Counted from the first letter of the stretch, positions 21,948-31,049 are shown. The stretch is 31,350 nucleotides of DNA from an uncultured Clostridium sp. (GCA_900553015.1 USBY01000016.1:1-31350), one strand, 5' to 3'. The notes: generated by a model not told the origin, from the letters alone. A program made the numbers and translations.

Positions 21948-23765
21948 ATGGGAACAACAGATAGCAACGTAACACAATTATATGATTTATTAAATCATAT
22001 ACCAGTAACAAAAGACAATGCTGGTAAAATTCAAGAAATTAAAGATGCAATTGGTAAAAATGACTTAAAAAAAGCTCTTGATGGTATAAAAGAATTAAAT
22101 ATCGCTTTGCAAAATAAGAAAAAAGAACTAAAAAAAAGACAAACTAAAAAAGAAAAAGATGAACAAGATGCTTTAGAAACAGAAAAGAAAGAATTTGAAG
22201 CAGAACAAATAAAAGAAGATGAAGTAGAAAGATTTCCAAAAGAATTACAAGATTTGGACTTAGAAGAAGACTATATTGGTTTACTACTTTATGATCCAAG
22301 ATATATAGTAAGCTATAATTTTTTATATGATGAAGTGTGCTTCCAAGATGAAAGAATGCTAAACTTATATAAAAGTGTTATCTTTACAGAAGGTGAAAAA
22401 TATGCACCAGAAGCAGTAAAAAGAAAATTTAACTTTGCCAAAACAACAAAAGAAGTATATGAATTAAAGAAGCAATTAGTAACTCGTATAAAATTACAAA
22501 GAACAGTTACTATGGAAAAAGTATATATAGATTTAAAAAAATTATTTATTTTAAGAAATTGGTATTTAAAAATACCAATCAAAAGTGTTCAAGAAAAAGT
22601 TGTTGAAATTAGAAATTACGAATTATATGATCAAATGTCAGTAGAAGAAGTAGAAAGTGCTGTTGAACAAGTTACTGCCACAGAAAAATTTAAAAGAGCT
22701 GTATTAAATAAAGGACTTACAGAATTCCTAGAAACAGGAGAAAATAACTTAACTACAGGAATTCCATTACCATTTGAACGTTTAACAAAAGAGTTTAAGG
22801 GATTAAGAAAAGGTGAAACAATGGCTGTTGCAATGCCTTCTAACTCTGGTAAAAGTAGATTTACAATCAATCTAGTAGCAAATTTATCATTAGTACATAA
22901 AAAAAGAGTTTTAATAATTTCAAACGAAATGTCAGAAGAAAAAATGAAATTATGTTTAATGACAACAATTATAAATGATCCAGAAATTCAAAAAATTCAT
23001 GGTAAAAAATTACATAAAACAGAAGGAGAACTACTAGAATTTAAATTTAGAGCCGATGAAGGCTCAGATGTAAAGACTGATGAAGATGGTTTTATATTAC
23101 AAGAAGAAGGAGAATCTAGAGCTGATTTTGTAAAAAGACTAGCTAAAATTTCTAAAGAATTTAGAGACACTATTGCTGTTACAGATTGGATAGATAAAGA
23201 AATTAATAACTCAATATATTTTATTAATATAACAGATCACACTAATGACGAATTACAAAAAGTTATAATGAATTATTATTATATGAAACATATTGAATAT
23301 ATATTCTATGATACTTTAAAAACTGATACAGAACATATAGGAAATGGGGAAGAGGTAAAGAAAACTGCAACTATTCTTTCTAACTTAGCACAAAATTTTA
23401 ATATGTTTATCTTCTCTACACTACAATTAACCGAAACAGCAACTTGGCCAATAAATTTAACAATCAATGATTTACAAGCTAGTAGAACAGTAAAAGAGGT
23501 ATTGGATACATTATGTTTGGTAAAACAAATTAATCATGAAAATTATAAAGATTACGAATATTCAATAGAAGAAATGGATGAAAAATGTTATGATTTAGTA
23601 AAATATGATGATCCGGACGTAAGATATTATGCTTGTGTTGTAGATAAAAACAGAGCAGGTGCTAAACCTAAATTGTTATTTAGATTAAATTTAGCATATA
23701 ATAGATGGGAAGAACTTGGCTATTTAAAATTAAAACAACAAGATCAAGATAAGACAAATAATTAA
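21948..23765 (+). CDS. Divergent DnaB-like (RecA-fold) ATPase
   Basis: 605 residues, longer than DnaB. A charged coiled-coil region (about 40-100) is followed by a helical segment, IGLLLYDPRYIVSYNFL (110-126) and onward, that resembles the DnaB N-terminal domain. The ATPase follows from about 270: Walker A as MPSNSGKS (297-303), ISNEMSEEK (325-332, like the DnaB LEMS motif), Walker B-like IEYIFYDTL (449-457), STLQLTETA (490-498, where DnaB has SQLNR), ASRTVKEVLDTL and VDKNRAGAKP with a likely Arg finger. About 70 extra residues (345-415) sit inside the ATPase. The P-loop first Gly is replaced. It could be a DNA helicase paralog or a non-helicase ATPase. It stands alone upstream of yabP and ends with its own terminator. 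Confidence 0.75.
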   Translation: MGTTDSNVTQLYDLLNHIPVTKDNAGKIQEIKDAIGKNDLKKALDGIKELNIALQNKKKELKKRQTKKEKDEQDALETEKKEFEAEQIKEDEVERFPKELQDLDLEEDYIGLLLYDPRYIVSYNFLYDEVCFQDERMLNLYKSVIFTEGEKYAPEAVKRKFNFAKTTKEVYELKKQLVTRIKLQRTVTMEKVYIDLKKLFILRNWYLKIPIKSVQEKVVEIRNYELYDQMSVEEVESAVEQVTATEKFKRAVLNKGLTEFLETGENNLTTGIPLPFERLTKEFKGLRKGETMAVAMPSNSGKSRFTINLVANLSLVHKKRVLIISNEMSEEKMKLCLMTTIINDPEIQKIHGKKLHKTEGELLEFKFRADEGSDVKTDEDGFILQEEGESRADFVKRLAKISKEFRDTIAVTDWIDKEINNSIYFINITDHTNDELQKVIMNYYYMKHIEYIFYDTLKTDTEHIGNGEEVKKTATILSNLAQNFNMFIFSTLQLTETATWPINLTINDLQASRTVKEVLDTLCLVKQINHENYKDYEYSIEEMDEKCYDLVKYDDPDVRYYACVVDKNRAGAKPKLLFRLNLAYNRWEELGYLKLKQQDQDKTNN

Positions 23766-23770
23766 TTTAG

Positions 23771-23804
23771 ACTGGAAATAGTACTAAACTATTTCCAGTT
23801 TTAT
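23771..23804 (+). terminator. Terminator after the DnaB-like gene
   Basis: ACTGGAAATAG (23771-23781) and CTATTTCCAGT (23789-23799) pair exactly, followed by TTTATATTTTT. Confidence 0.85.
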
Positions 23805-23863
23805 ATTTTTATAGTAATAATTTATACATGTCTTGAATATATATATTTAAGGAGGTACGAGTT

Positions 23864-24157
23864 ATGGTAGATGAAAGAAAGCAAAATAACATTAATGTTA
23901 TGCAAAATGTTGTTTTAGAAAATAGAGAAAAGTTAAATGTAACAGGAATAAATGATATTTTAAGTTTTGACGATCAAGTAGTTATTCTTTCAACAGATTT
24001 AGGTATGCTTACAATAAAAGGTTCTGAATTAAAAATAAACAAATTAAACATAGATGAAAGCGAAGTAAAAATAGAAGGAAATATATCAAATATAGGATAC
24101 AGCCAAGATACAGAGGAAAAGAAAGGTGAAAATATCTTTAGTAAAATATTTAGATAA
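23864..24157 (+). CDS. yabP: Sporulation protein YabP
   Basis: 97 residues, normal length. The YabP core is visible: NVVLENREKLNVTGINDILS (16-35), then DDQVVILSTDLGMLTIKGS (36-54), then a strand LKINKLNIDESEVKIEGNIS. YabP acts in spore coat assembly under sigma-E control in Bacillus subtilis. The start has AAGGAGG upstream. It is followed 14 bases later by yabQ and then divIC, the conserved yabP-yabQ-divIC order of spore formers. Confidence 0.92.
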   Translation: MVDERKQNNINVMQNVVLENREKLNVTGINDILSFDDQVVILSTDLGMLTIKGSELKINKLNIDESEVKIEGNISNIGYSQDTEEKKGENIFSKIFR

Positions 24158-24171
24158 TCTAGGGGTTTTGT

Positions 24172-24591
24172 ATGTTACAACTATATAATTTTTTTGTATT
24201 TATTATTTTAGGTATAATTATTAGCTTTATATTTGATATATTTAGAATTTTAAGAAAAAAATTTAAAACAAACAATTTTATTACATATATAGAAGATATT
24301 TTATTTTGGCTAATATCAGGATTTTTAATAATTACAGCTATATTTAAGTTTAATGATGGAGAATTAAGAGCATATCTTTTTGTTGGAATATTATTAGGCA
24401 TAGTTATATATATAATGCTATTTACAAAGTTAGTAAATAACATATTATTAAAAATTCTTACACCTGTAAAAATATTATTAGACTTTTTTACATCGTTATT
24501 TAAGAAAATTCGTGTTTTTATAACTAATTGTCTAAAAAATTGTAAAAATAAATCAAAAAAAACTATACAAAAAAATAATTATAATGTATAA
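24172..24591 (+). CDS. yabQ: Spore cortex biosynthesis protein YabQ
   Basis: 139 residues. Three to four hydrophobic segments (about 3-22, 42-62, 68-92) with a basic cytoplasmic tail (KNCKNKSKK). The LGIIISFIFDIFRILRKKF stretch (13-31) and YIEDILFWLISGF (40-52) match the YabQ family. YabQ sits in the outer forespore membrane and is needed for cortex formation. It lies between yabP and divIC, overlapping neither. The ribosome site TAGGGG is weaker than those of its neighbours. Confidence 0.9.
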   Translation: MLQLYNFFVFIILGIIISFIFDIFRILRKKFKTNNFITYIEDILFWLISGFLIITAIFKFNDGELRAYLFVGILLGIVIYIMLFTKLVNNILLKILTPVKILLDFFTSLFKKIRVFITNCLKNCKNKSKKTIQKNNYNV

Positions 24592-24627
24592 TAAAATAGA
24601 ATTGATTATAGGAGAGAAAATATACTT

Positions 24628-24912
24628 ATGAAAAGAATTTTTAGAAATAAAAAAATATTAAAAGTTATTATAATTTTAATTGTATTATCTTATTTTATTT
24701 ATGTTCTTATTAAACAACAAACAACATTAAATTCATATCAAACAGAACAAGATTATGTTTCTTCACAAATTCAAGACCAACAAGAATATAAAAATGAATT
24801 AGCAGACATGGAAGCAAACATTAATTCTGATGAATACATAGAACAAATCGCTAGGGATAAATTAGACATGTATTTACCTAACGAAAGAGTTTATGTTGAT
24901 GCCAATAAATAA
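24628..24912 (+). CDS. divIC: Septum formation initiator (FtsB/DivIC family)
   Basis: 94 residues. A basic N terminus (MKRIFRNKK) precedes one membrane segment (about 10-27), then an extracytoplasmic coiled coil (about 30-65, LNSYQTEQDYVSSQIQDQQE) and the family end motif IEQIARDKLDMYLPNERVYV (71-90). DivIC pairs with FtsL in the divisome. The context after yabPQ supports DivIC rather than FtsB. A 17-bp inverted repeat downstream ends the operon. Confidence 0.9.
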   Translation: MKRIFRNKKILKVIIILIVLSYFIYVLIKQQTTLNSYQTEQDYVSSQIQDQQEYKNELADMEANINSDEYIEQIARDKLDMYLPNERVYVDANK

Positions 24913-24954
24913 AATTTAAAATATTAATAATAGGATTCTAAAGACTTTATACTT

Positions 24955-25010
24955 ATATATCTGTTATTAAACTTATTTGTTTTCGTATTCTTATTTAATA
25001 ACAGATATAT
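24955..25010 (+). terminator. Perfect 17-bp inverted repeat after divIC
   Basis: Arms 24955-24971 (ATATATCTGTTATTAAA) and 24994-25010 are exact complements around a 22-base loop; the next bases are T-rich. It ends the yabP-yabQ-divIC transcript or precedes rho as an attenuator. Otherwise the gap 24913-25111 is plain AT-rich sequence with the rho ribosome site. Confidence 0.75.
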
Positions 25011-25111
25011 ACTTCTTTTATCCATTTATTTTTCTATTTCTTTTTATCAAACTTTTAATCTAGAATATTATTTCTCATGTAATTAGCTTAATTAAATATA
25101 GGAGGGATTTT

Positions 25112-26431
25112 ATGAACTTAGAAGATTATAGTCTAAGTGAATTAAGAGAGCTTGCAAAAAACAAAAATATAAAAGGTTATTCAAAATATAAAAAAAGTGA
25201 ATTAATTGACTTATTAAAAGAAAATGATACAACTAATAATGAAGACAAAAATGAAAATAATGAAAGTGTTGTAACAGACAGTAATACAACATATAAAATT
25301 ACTAATAGTGATGACAAAATCGCAGAAGGAATATTAGAAGTATTACCTGATGGATATGGTTTTTTAAGAGGTGAAAATTATCTTTCTACACCAGATGATG
25401 TATATATTTCCCCAGTACAAATAAGAAGATTTAAATTAGATACAGGTGATCATATAAAAGGAATTTCCAGAATGGCAAAAGAAGGAGAGAGATTTCCATC
25501 TTTAATTTTCGTTGGGGAAGTAAATGGTGAGGCACCAGAAAAAGCATATAGAAGAAAGAAATTTGACGATTTAACACCTATTTATCCAACCGAAAGAATA
25601 AAATTAGAAACTGAGCCAAATGAATATGCAATGAGAATGATAGATTTAATTAGTCCAATAGGAAAAGGACAAAGAGGAATGATTGTGGCTCCTCCAAAAG
25701 TTGGAAAAACAACTTTAATTAAAAAATTTGCTAATAGTATTACAAAAAATAATCCAGAAATTGAATTAATCGTATTGCTAATAGATGAAAGACCAGAAGA
25801 AGTTACAGATATGAAACGTTCTATAAATGGTGATGTAATATATTCAACATTTGATGAATTACCAGAACATCATGTAAAAGTGGCAGAAATGGTAATAGAG
25901 AGATCTAAAAGACTAGTAGAACAAGGCAAAGATGTTGTTATTTTGCTAGATAGTATTACAAGACTTGCTAGAGCATATAATTTAGTTATTCCTTCATCTG
26001 GTAGAACTTTATCTGGAGGTCTTGATCCAAATGCATTACATAAGCCTAAGAAATTTTTCGGTGCTGCAAGAAATATAGAAAATGGAGGAAGTTTAACTAT
26101 ACTTGCTTCAGCTTTAATAGAAACTGGAAGTAGAATGGATGATGTAATATTCGAAGAGTTTAAGGGTACTGGTAATATGGAAGTACACTTAGATAGGAAA
26201 TTATCAGAAAAACGTATTTTCCCTGCAATTGATATTAATAAGTCTGGTACAAGAAGAGAAGATTTACTTCTTACTCCTAAGGAAATGGAGACTGTTTATG
26301 CATTGCGTAAGGCTTTAAATAATTTACCTGTAGCTGATGTTACAGAAAATATTATTTCTCAAATGGTACAAACAAAGAATAATGCAGAGTTTTTAGATAA
26401 AATAGATCTTTACTTAAGAAGATTTAAATAA
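25112..26431 (+). CDS. rho: Transcription termination factor Rho
   Basis: 439 residues, normal length. Rho is a hexameric RNA-dependent ATPase that ends transcription. Domains: Rho_N helix-extension-helix (1-36, SLSELRELAK...KSELIDLL), a short Asn/Asp/Glu-rich linker (37-65), the cold-shock RNA-binding domain (about 70-140, with DGYGFLRGENYLSTPDDVY), and the ATPase (about 160-439) with Walker A APPKVGKTT, Walker B VVILLDSITRLAR, and the Q/R-loop region SGGLDPNALHKPK. All are intact. The start has AGGAGGG upstream. The DUF2207 gene follows within 21 bases. Confidence 0.97.
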   Translation: MNLEDYSLSELRELAKNKNIKGYSKYKKSELIDLLKENDTTNNEDKNENNESVVTDSNTTYKITNSDDKIAEGILEVLPDGYGFLRGENYLSTPDDVYISPVQIRRFKLDTGDHIKGISRMAKEGERFPSLIFVGEVNGEAPEKAYRRKKFDDLTPIYPTERIKLETEPNEYAMRMIDLISPIGKGQRGMIVAPPKVGKTTLIKKFANSITKNNPEIELIVLLIDERPEEVTDMKRSINGDVIYSTFDELPEHHVKVAEMVIERSKRLVEQGKDVVILLDSITRLARAYNLVIPSSGRTLSGGLDPNALHKPKKFFGAARNIENGGSLTILASALIETGSRMDDVIFEEFKGTGNMEVHLDRKLSEKRIFPAIDINKSGTRREDLLLTPKEMETVYALRKALNNLPVADVTENIISQMVQTKNNAEFLDKIDLYLRRFK

Positions 26432-26452
26432 TTGGGGATGAGGTGCTTTTAT

Positions 26453-28376
26453 ATGGAGCATATAAAGAAATTAAAGATAATAATTTTAACTATTATTTTG
26501 GCAGTTATAGCATTAATACCTAACAATGTATTAGCAGATGGACCATCTTATGATATTACCAATTATGATATGGATGCTTATATTCAAGAAGATGGAACAC
26601 TGCATATAGATGAGTCTATAACTTATTATTTTTCTAGTAGTGCAAATGGTTTAACGCGAGATTTAAGATATTATTATAAAACTAATAAAGATACAATGGA
26701 ACCAAATTCTGCTAGATATCAAGCAACTGGAATTGAAAATTTAACTGTTGCTGTTACAAATGCAGCTAATATAACAACCAATTTCGCAAAAGTATCTGAT
26801 GCTGAGAAAGGTGATAATGGTGTTTATACTGTAGATACAGTAAATGCAGATAGAACAGACGGATATGATATAATGGTTTATTCTCCAATATCTTCTAATA
26901 ATTTTCAAACTGTACACTATTCATATGATATAACAGATGCAGTTGTTCAATATAATGATATGAGTGAAATATATTATAATTTTATAGGTAATGGGATAGA
27001 AACTGGTGTCGATGAGTTTAATTTAGATATTTACTTGCCAAAATCTATAAATATGGATGATGTAAAATATTATCCTCATACTTATGCTACAAAACTAGAG
27101 AATATACAAGCTATGTTAGATTCGTCATCAAATTGTATTAATTTTAATATTAAAAATATTCCATCAGGTGAGCCTGTTGATGCTAGAATAGTTTTTCCTA
27201 ATACTGTACTAATGAATTGTACAAAAAAATATAATAATGATTATGATTTTAACAGTCTATATAAAATCGAAAATAGTATGTCTTTAGGAAATACTAGATA
27301 TTTTATACATATAACGATTAATATTATTCTAGGAGTATTGCTAGTTGCTTTATGCATAATTTTCTTAACATATGGAATTATAAAAAGTAAAAAATTTAGA
27401 ACAACTGTAAAAAACGCAAACTATTTTAGAGATATACCTAAACGTTTAAATTTATTAGAATATCAGGCATTATTACCATCAAAGATGACTGATGCTCTAA
27501 GTTCTAATTTAATTATTGCAACAATATTAGACTTAACTAATAGAAAAATATTAAATATGGAAACCAAAAAAGGTGCTAATAAGAAGAAACAATCTGATTA
27601 TGAATATAATGTTTATATTAATAAAGATGCAGATTTTACCAAATTGTGTCCATATGAAAAACAAATACTATCATTAATTTTTTCAGATCAAATATCTACA
27701 GATTTTAATGTTTCAGATTATACAGAAAAAATAGCAGAATTAAATGCACGCTTTAAAGAAATATCTAAGAACAGCAAATTAGTTCAACAAATTTCTAAAG
27801 CCAACTCAAAAAGATTAATTGATACTAAAAAAATCTATAAGAAAGTTAAGACAAGTTTAATATTAAATTTCATAATATTAATTGTAACATTATTTATAGT
27901 ATTTTTATTTAATACTTTGGTAATGAATCCTGATAAAGTGCTTGGAATTATAGAATTTATTATATCCTCTGTATTTACTGCATTGTTTTCATTTGTTGTA
28001 GTAGTAATATTAGATGATTTATATAAAATTCCTACAGATAACTATGCTCAGGATCAAAAAGAAGTACTCGGACTATGGAAATATTTAAAAGATTATAGCT
28101 TAATAAAAGATAGATACCCAATAGAGCTAAGTATTTGGAATGAATATTTGGTATTTGCTTCCTTATTCGGTATTGCAGATAAAGTAGCAAAAGAATTCAA
28201 AGAAGAATTAATAAAAGCTGGATACTCAGATGATCAAATATATTTAACATACCCAGTCTTGTGTATGTCTAGCTATTCATCTTCATTTACAACTTCAATA
28301 AATTCTTCAACTGGCTATTCCGGTTCTGGTTCCGGTGGTGGAGGAGGCCGGAGGCGGGGGAGCAGGTGCTTTCTAA
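26453..28376 (+). CDS. DUF2207 family membrane protein, frameshifted at the Gly-rich tail
   Basis: 640 residues after correction. The start is the ATG at 26453 (GAGGTG upstream) rather than the earlier TTG at 26432. A signal peptide (about 1-28, ending LADGPS) leads into the DUF2207 extracellular domain (29-270), then a membrane segment near 290-310, a cytoplasmic winged-helix-like region, two more segments near 470-525 and a SGSGSGGGGG tail. DUF2207 proteins normally end in a Gly run plus AGAF or similar. As written the frame switches to arginine-rich sequence and runs to 28423. Removing one C of the CC at 28348-28349 restores GGGGAGAF and a TAA at 28374-28376. A sequencing error is likely. 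Function of the family is unknown. Confidence 0.88.
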
Positions 28377-28405
28377 TTCGCTATTATTTAATATTTAACA
28401 TACAT

Positions 28406-28445
28406 AAAAGTCCCCTATCTTAAATTAACAAGATAGGGGACTTTA
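28406..28445. terminator. Bidirectional terminator between the DUF2207 gene and asnS
   Basis: AAAGTCCCCTATCTT (28407-28421) and AAGATAGGGGACTTT (28430-28444) are exact complements over 8 bases, flanked by A and T runs. Confidence 0.9.
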
Positions 28446-28475
28446 CTATTAAACAGACACCGAACATTTGCTCTA

Positions 28476-29867
28476 TTAGAATTCGCAGTTATTTGGTGTT
28501 CTTGGGAAAGGTATGACATCACGAATATTTTGCATTCCTGTTAAATACATAATAGCCCTTTCAAATCCAAGACCGAATCCTGCATGTTTACAGCTACCAT
28601 ATTTTCTTAAATCTAAATACCAGTCATAATTTTCTATAGGCATATTTAATTCTTTTATTCTAGCTAATAATTTGTCATAATCGTCTTCTCTTTGACTTCC
28701 ACCAATGATTTCACCTATTCCAGGAGCTAATAAATCAGCTGCTGCAACAGTTTTTCCATCATCATTTAGTTTCATATAAAATGCTTTAATATCTTTTGGG
28801 TAATCAGTTACAAATACTGGTTTTTGGAATATCTTTTCACATAGATATCTTTCGTGTTCTGTTTGTAAATCAACTCCCCAACTAACTTTATATTCAAATT
28901 CATCGTTATGCTTTTCCAATTCTGCAACAGCATCAGTATAACTAATTCTTGCAAAATCTGAATTTATAACATTATTTAATCTATCTAAAAGACCTTTATC
29001 TACAAAATTATTAAAGAATTGCATTTCTTCTGGATAATTATCTATAACATATTTAAAGATGTATTTAATCATTTCTTCAGCTAAATCCATGTCGTCATTT
29101 AAGTCTGCAAAACATATTTCTGGTTCAACCATCCAAAATTCTGCAGCGTGTTTAACTGTGTTAGAATTTTCAGCACGGAATGTTGGTCCAAATGTATATA
29201 CATTGCAAAAAGCTTCTGCAAATGTTTCGGCATTTAATTGGCCACTTACTGTTAGATGTGCTGGCTTTCCAAAGAAGTCTTGAGAAAAATCTACATTTCC
29301 TTTATCGTCTTTAGGCAAATTATTTAAATCAAATGAATTTACATTAAACATTTCTCCAGCACCTTCTGCATCGCTTGCTGTAATTAGAGGTGTATTTACA
29401 TATACGAATCCTTTTTCTTGGAAGAATTTATGTATTGCATATGCTAGTGCACTTCTAACACGGAATACAGCGTTAAATGTATTACTTCTTGGACGTAGAT
29501 GTGCTATAGTTCTTAAATATTCAAATGAATGTCTTTTCTTTTGAAGTGGATAGCTATTATCTGATAAGCGTTCTATTTCTACTGAAGTTGCTTGTATTTC
29601 GAATGGTTGTTTAGCATTCTCAGTTAATATAAATTTACCTTCAACTTTTATTGTAGAGCTAATAGTTAATTTACAAATATCATTAAAGTTTGCTAAATTA
29701 TCATTAAAAACTACTTGTACATTTTTAAAGAAAGTACCATCATTTAATTCTATAAATCCAAAAGTTTTTGAATCTCTTATAGTACGAACCCAACCTTCGA
29801 TACAAATATCTTTATCTGCATAATTTTCTTTTTGTCTATATAGATCTTTTAAAATTACTTTTTCCAT
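28476..29867 (-). CDS. asnS: Asparaginyl-tRNA synthetase
   Basis: 463 residues, normal length, class II. It charges tRNA(Asn) with asparagine. An N-terminal OB anticodon-binding domain (about 15-105, with IEGWVRTIRDSKTFGFIELN) is followed by the catalytic core: motif 1 near RVRSALAYAIHKFFQEKGFV, motif 2 FRAENSNTVKHAAEFWMVEPE (about 232-252; too long to be an AspRS pattern), and motif 3 GFGLGFERAIMYLTGM (about 430-445). The start has AGGAGG upstream on the minus strand, with a good promoter; no T-box leader is present in the short 5' region. Confidence 0.97.
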   Translation of the reverse strand: MEKVILKDLYRQKENYADKDICIEGWVRTIRDSKTFGFIELNDGTFFKNVQVVFNDNLANFNDICKLTISSTIKVEGKFILTENAKQPFEIQATSVEIERLSDNSYPLQKKRHSFEYLRTIAHLRPRSNTFNAVFRVRSALAYAIHKFFQEKGFVYVNTPLITASDAEGAGEMFNVNSFDLNNLPKDDKGNVDFSQDFFGKPAHLTVSGQLNAETFAEAFCNVYTFGPTFRAENSNTVKHAAEFWMVEPEICFADLNDDMDLAEEMIKYIFKYVIDNYPEEMQFFNNFVDKGLLDRLNNVINSDFARISYTDAVAELEKHNDEFEYKVSWGVDLQTEHERYLCEKIFQKPVFVTDYPKDIKAFYMKLNDDGKTVAAADLLAPGIGEIIGGSQREDDYDKLLARIKELNMPIENYDWYLDLRKYGSCKHAGFGLGFERAIMYLTGMQNIRDVIPFPRTPNNCEF

Positions 29868-29899
29868 ATTATCCTCCTAAAAATATAAAATCTTTTCAT

Positions 29900-29928
29900 A
29901 TTATATGACATTTTATATATAAATTCAA
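29900..29928 (-). promoter_or_regulatory. Sigma-A promoter for asnS
   Basis: On the minus strand TTGAAT (29923-29928), 17-base spacer, TATAAT (29900-29905), 33 bases from the start codon. The short leader leaves no room for a T-box. Confidence 0.7.
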
Positions 29929-29929
29929 T

Positions 29930-30146
29930 TAAAATAGTAAAATTAGTAAAAATGAGCTGTTTTTAGCAATGAAGTTATATAGGTTTTAAATAAAAATGGC
30001 TTAAAATCGATTCTCGTGCGTTGTATCTCAAAAGTACTGAAAACAGTGGATTGTAGCCATTTACAATAACAATTAATAATTTTTATTCATAAATACAGTA
30101 ATTTTTTTATACTATTAAAGCTAAATCTTTTAAAGAGAATACATTT
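29930..30146. other. Intergenic gap with a candidate structured segment at 29997-30059
   Basis: No convincing coding frame. The segment 29997-30059 has more G and C than its surroundings. TGGCT (29997-30001) pairs with AGCCA (30055-30059), with a small ACTG-AAAA-CAGT hairpin inside, and ATTGTA/TACAAT close by (about 30050-30068). The rest is A and T runs. Confidence 0.35.
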
Positions 30147-30175
30147 TTGAAAAAATATGCAAGATATGTTATAAT
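30147..30175 (+). promoter_or_regulatory. Sigma-A promoter for the 30223 gene
   Basis: TTGAAA (30147-30152), 17-base spacer, TATAAT (30170-30175), 47 bases before the start. Confidence 0.7.
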
Positions 30176-30222
30176 ATATAAGATAGAACTATAAACCCAT
30201 TTATAAATCAGGAGGTAACAAC

Positions 30223-30465
30223 ATGGGAAAATATTATGTTTTACAACAGGTAAATGCAACTGGAAACGGTAGTACGACTACAACTCTCTTGGTAACCAAT
30301 CCACGGATTGAAAATGGTGCTATTTACGCAACAAAAGTTGGCATAATAGACACCAATCGCTCTGGTTTTGTTTTTGATGAATTCGTTTTCAAACCTGTGG
30401 ACGAACATGATTTCATTTGCATCGGGAACGTAACACTTGAAGAAATCAATGAACCGTTCAAGTAA
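30223..30465 (+). CDS. Small unknown protein, high-GC single-gene unit
   Basis: 80 residues, not recognised. It is predicted almost all beta: KYYVLQQVNATG, TTTTLLVTNPRIENGAIYAT, GIIDTNRSGFVFDEFVFKP and DFICIGNVTLEEI, compatible with a small beta-barrel or sandwich. No signal peptide. GC is 25 of 60 at 30301-30360, far above its neighbours, with mixed codon use. It has its own promoter (30147-30175), a CAGGAGG site and a perfect terminator, so it is a self-contained unit like that at 6752. Function is unknown. Confidence 0.8.
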   Translation: MGKYYVLQQVNATGNGSTTTTLLVTNPRIENGAIYATKVGIIDTNRSGFVFDEFVFKPVDEHDFICIGNVTLEEINEPFK

Positions 30466-30504
30466 TTGGTGAATGGGAACAAGGATGTGACTATTGTCAC
30501 TAAG

Positions 30505-30540
30505 AAGAGTCAGAACTTTGCGGTTCTGACTCTTCAATTT
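30505..30540 (+). terminator. Terminator of the 30223 gene
   Basis: AAGAGTCAGAAC (30505-30516) and GTTCTGACTCTT (30523-30534) pair exactly over TTTGCG, followed by CAATTTTT. Confidence 0.9.
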
Positions 30541-30607
30541 TTATCATATTATATGGACAAATATAAATTATAACTATATAATACCAAAAAGAGGGGGAGG
30601 AATATAT

Positions 30608-30940
30608 ATGATATCAACTGAAGAGAACGTTATTAAAGATAAGAAAATTAATTATAATAAAAGATATAAAATTATGAGTAAAATTTTTTTTATATTGGAA
30701 TTATTGATGCTTTTATTCGTTAATACTTTCATAAGATGTGCTTGTGGTAGGGCTTTTTTTAATCCAATTCCTCCAATTATAATGTTAATGATTGAAATTA
30801 TTTTGTATTTTATAACAAGAAATAGGGTAGGAACTAATAAAGAACAAAAAATGATGGTTATTGTATATATTATTCTATTAATAATTTTCTGTATCTCACT
30901 AGTAGCTATTCAGAATCCACATAATACAATAATAGGTTAG
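30608..30940 (+). CDS. Small multi-span membrane protein
   Basis: 110 residues, not recognised. A charged cytoplasmic N terminus (about 1-24) is followed by three hydrophobic segments: about 25-42 (SKIFFILELLMLLFVNTF), 53-70 (PIPPIIMLMIEIILYFI) and 83-103 (MMVIVYIILLIIFCISLVAI). A CACGRAFFNP loop lies between the first two. The start has GAGGGGGAGG upstream. Codon use is native and AT-rich, unlike the gene before it. Confidence 0.7.
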   Translation: MISTEENVIKDKKINYNKRYKIMSKIFFILELLMLLFVNTFIRCACGRAFFNPIPPIIMLMIEIILYFITRNRVGTNKEQKMMVIVYIILLIIFCISLVAIQNPHNTIIG

Positions 30941-31049
30941 AATATAAAACGTATATATCAATTGTAATAAAGTTAATATAATCTATTAAAGAGAAAGAGG
31001 GAGGGTAGTAAATATACAATATAATGCATTGAAAAATGAATATATAACA

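Noticed and set aside
29868..29930. T-box leader for asnS
   Set aside because: The likely promoter is 33 bases from the start codon, leaving no room for a T-box, and no TGGNACCGCG-like box is present.
29997..30059. tRNA-like folding in the gap upstream of asnS
   Set aside because: Only about 62 bases with a 5-bp outer stem; no T-arm GTTCGAATC consensus and no anticodon arm.
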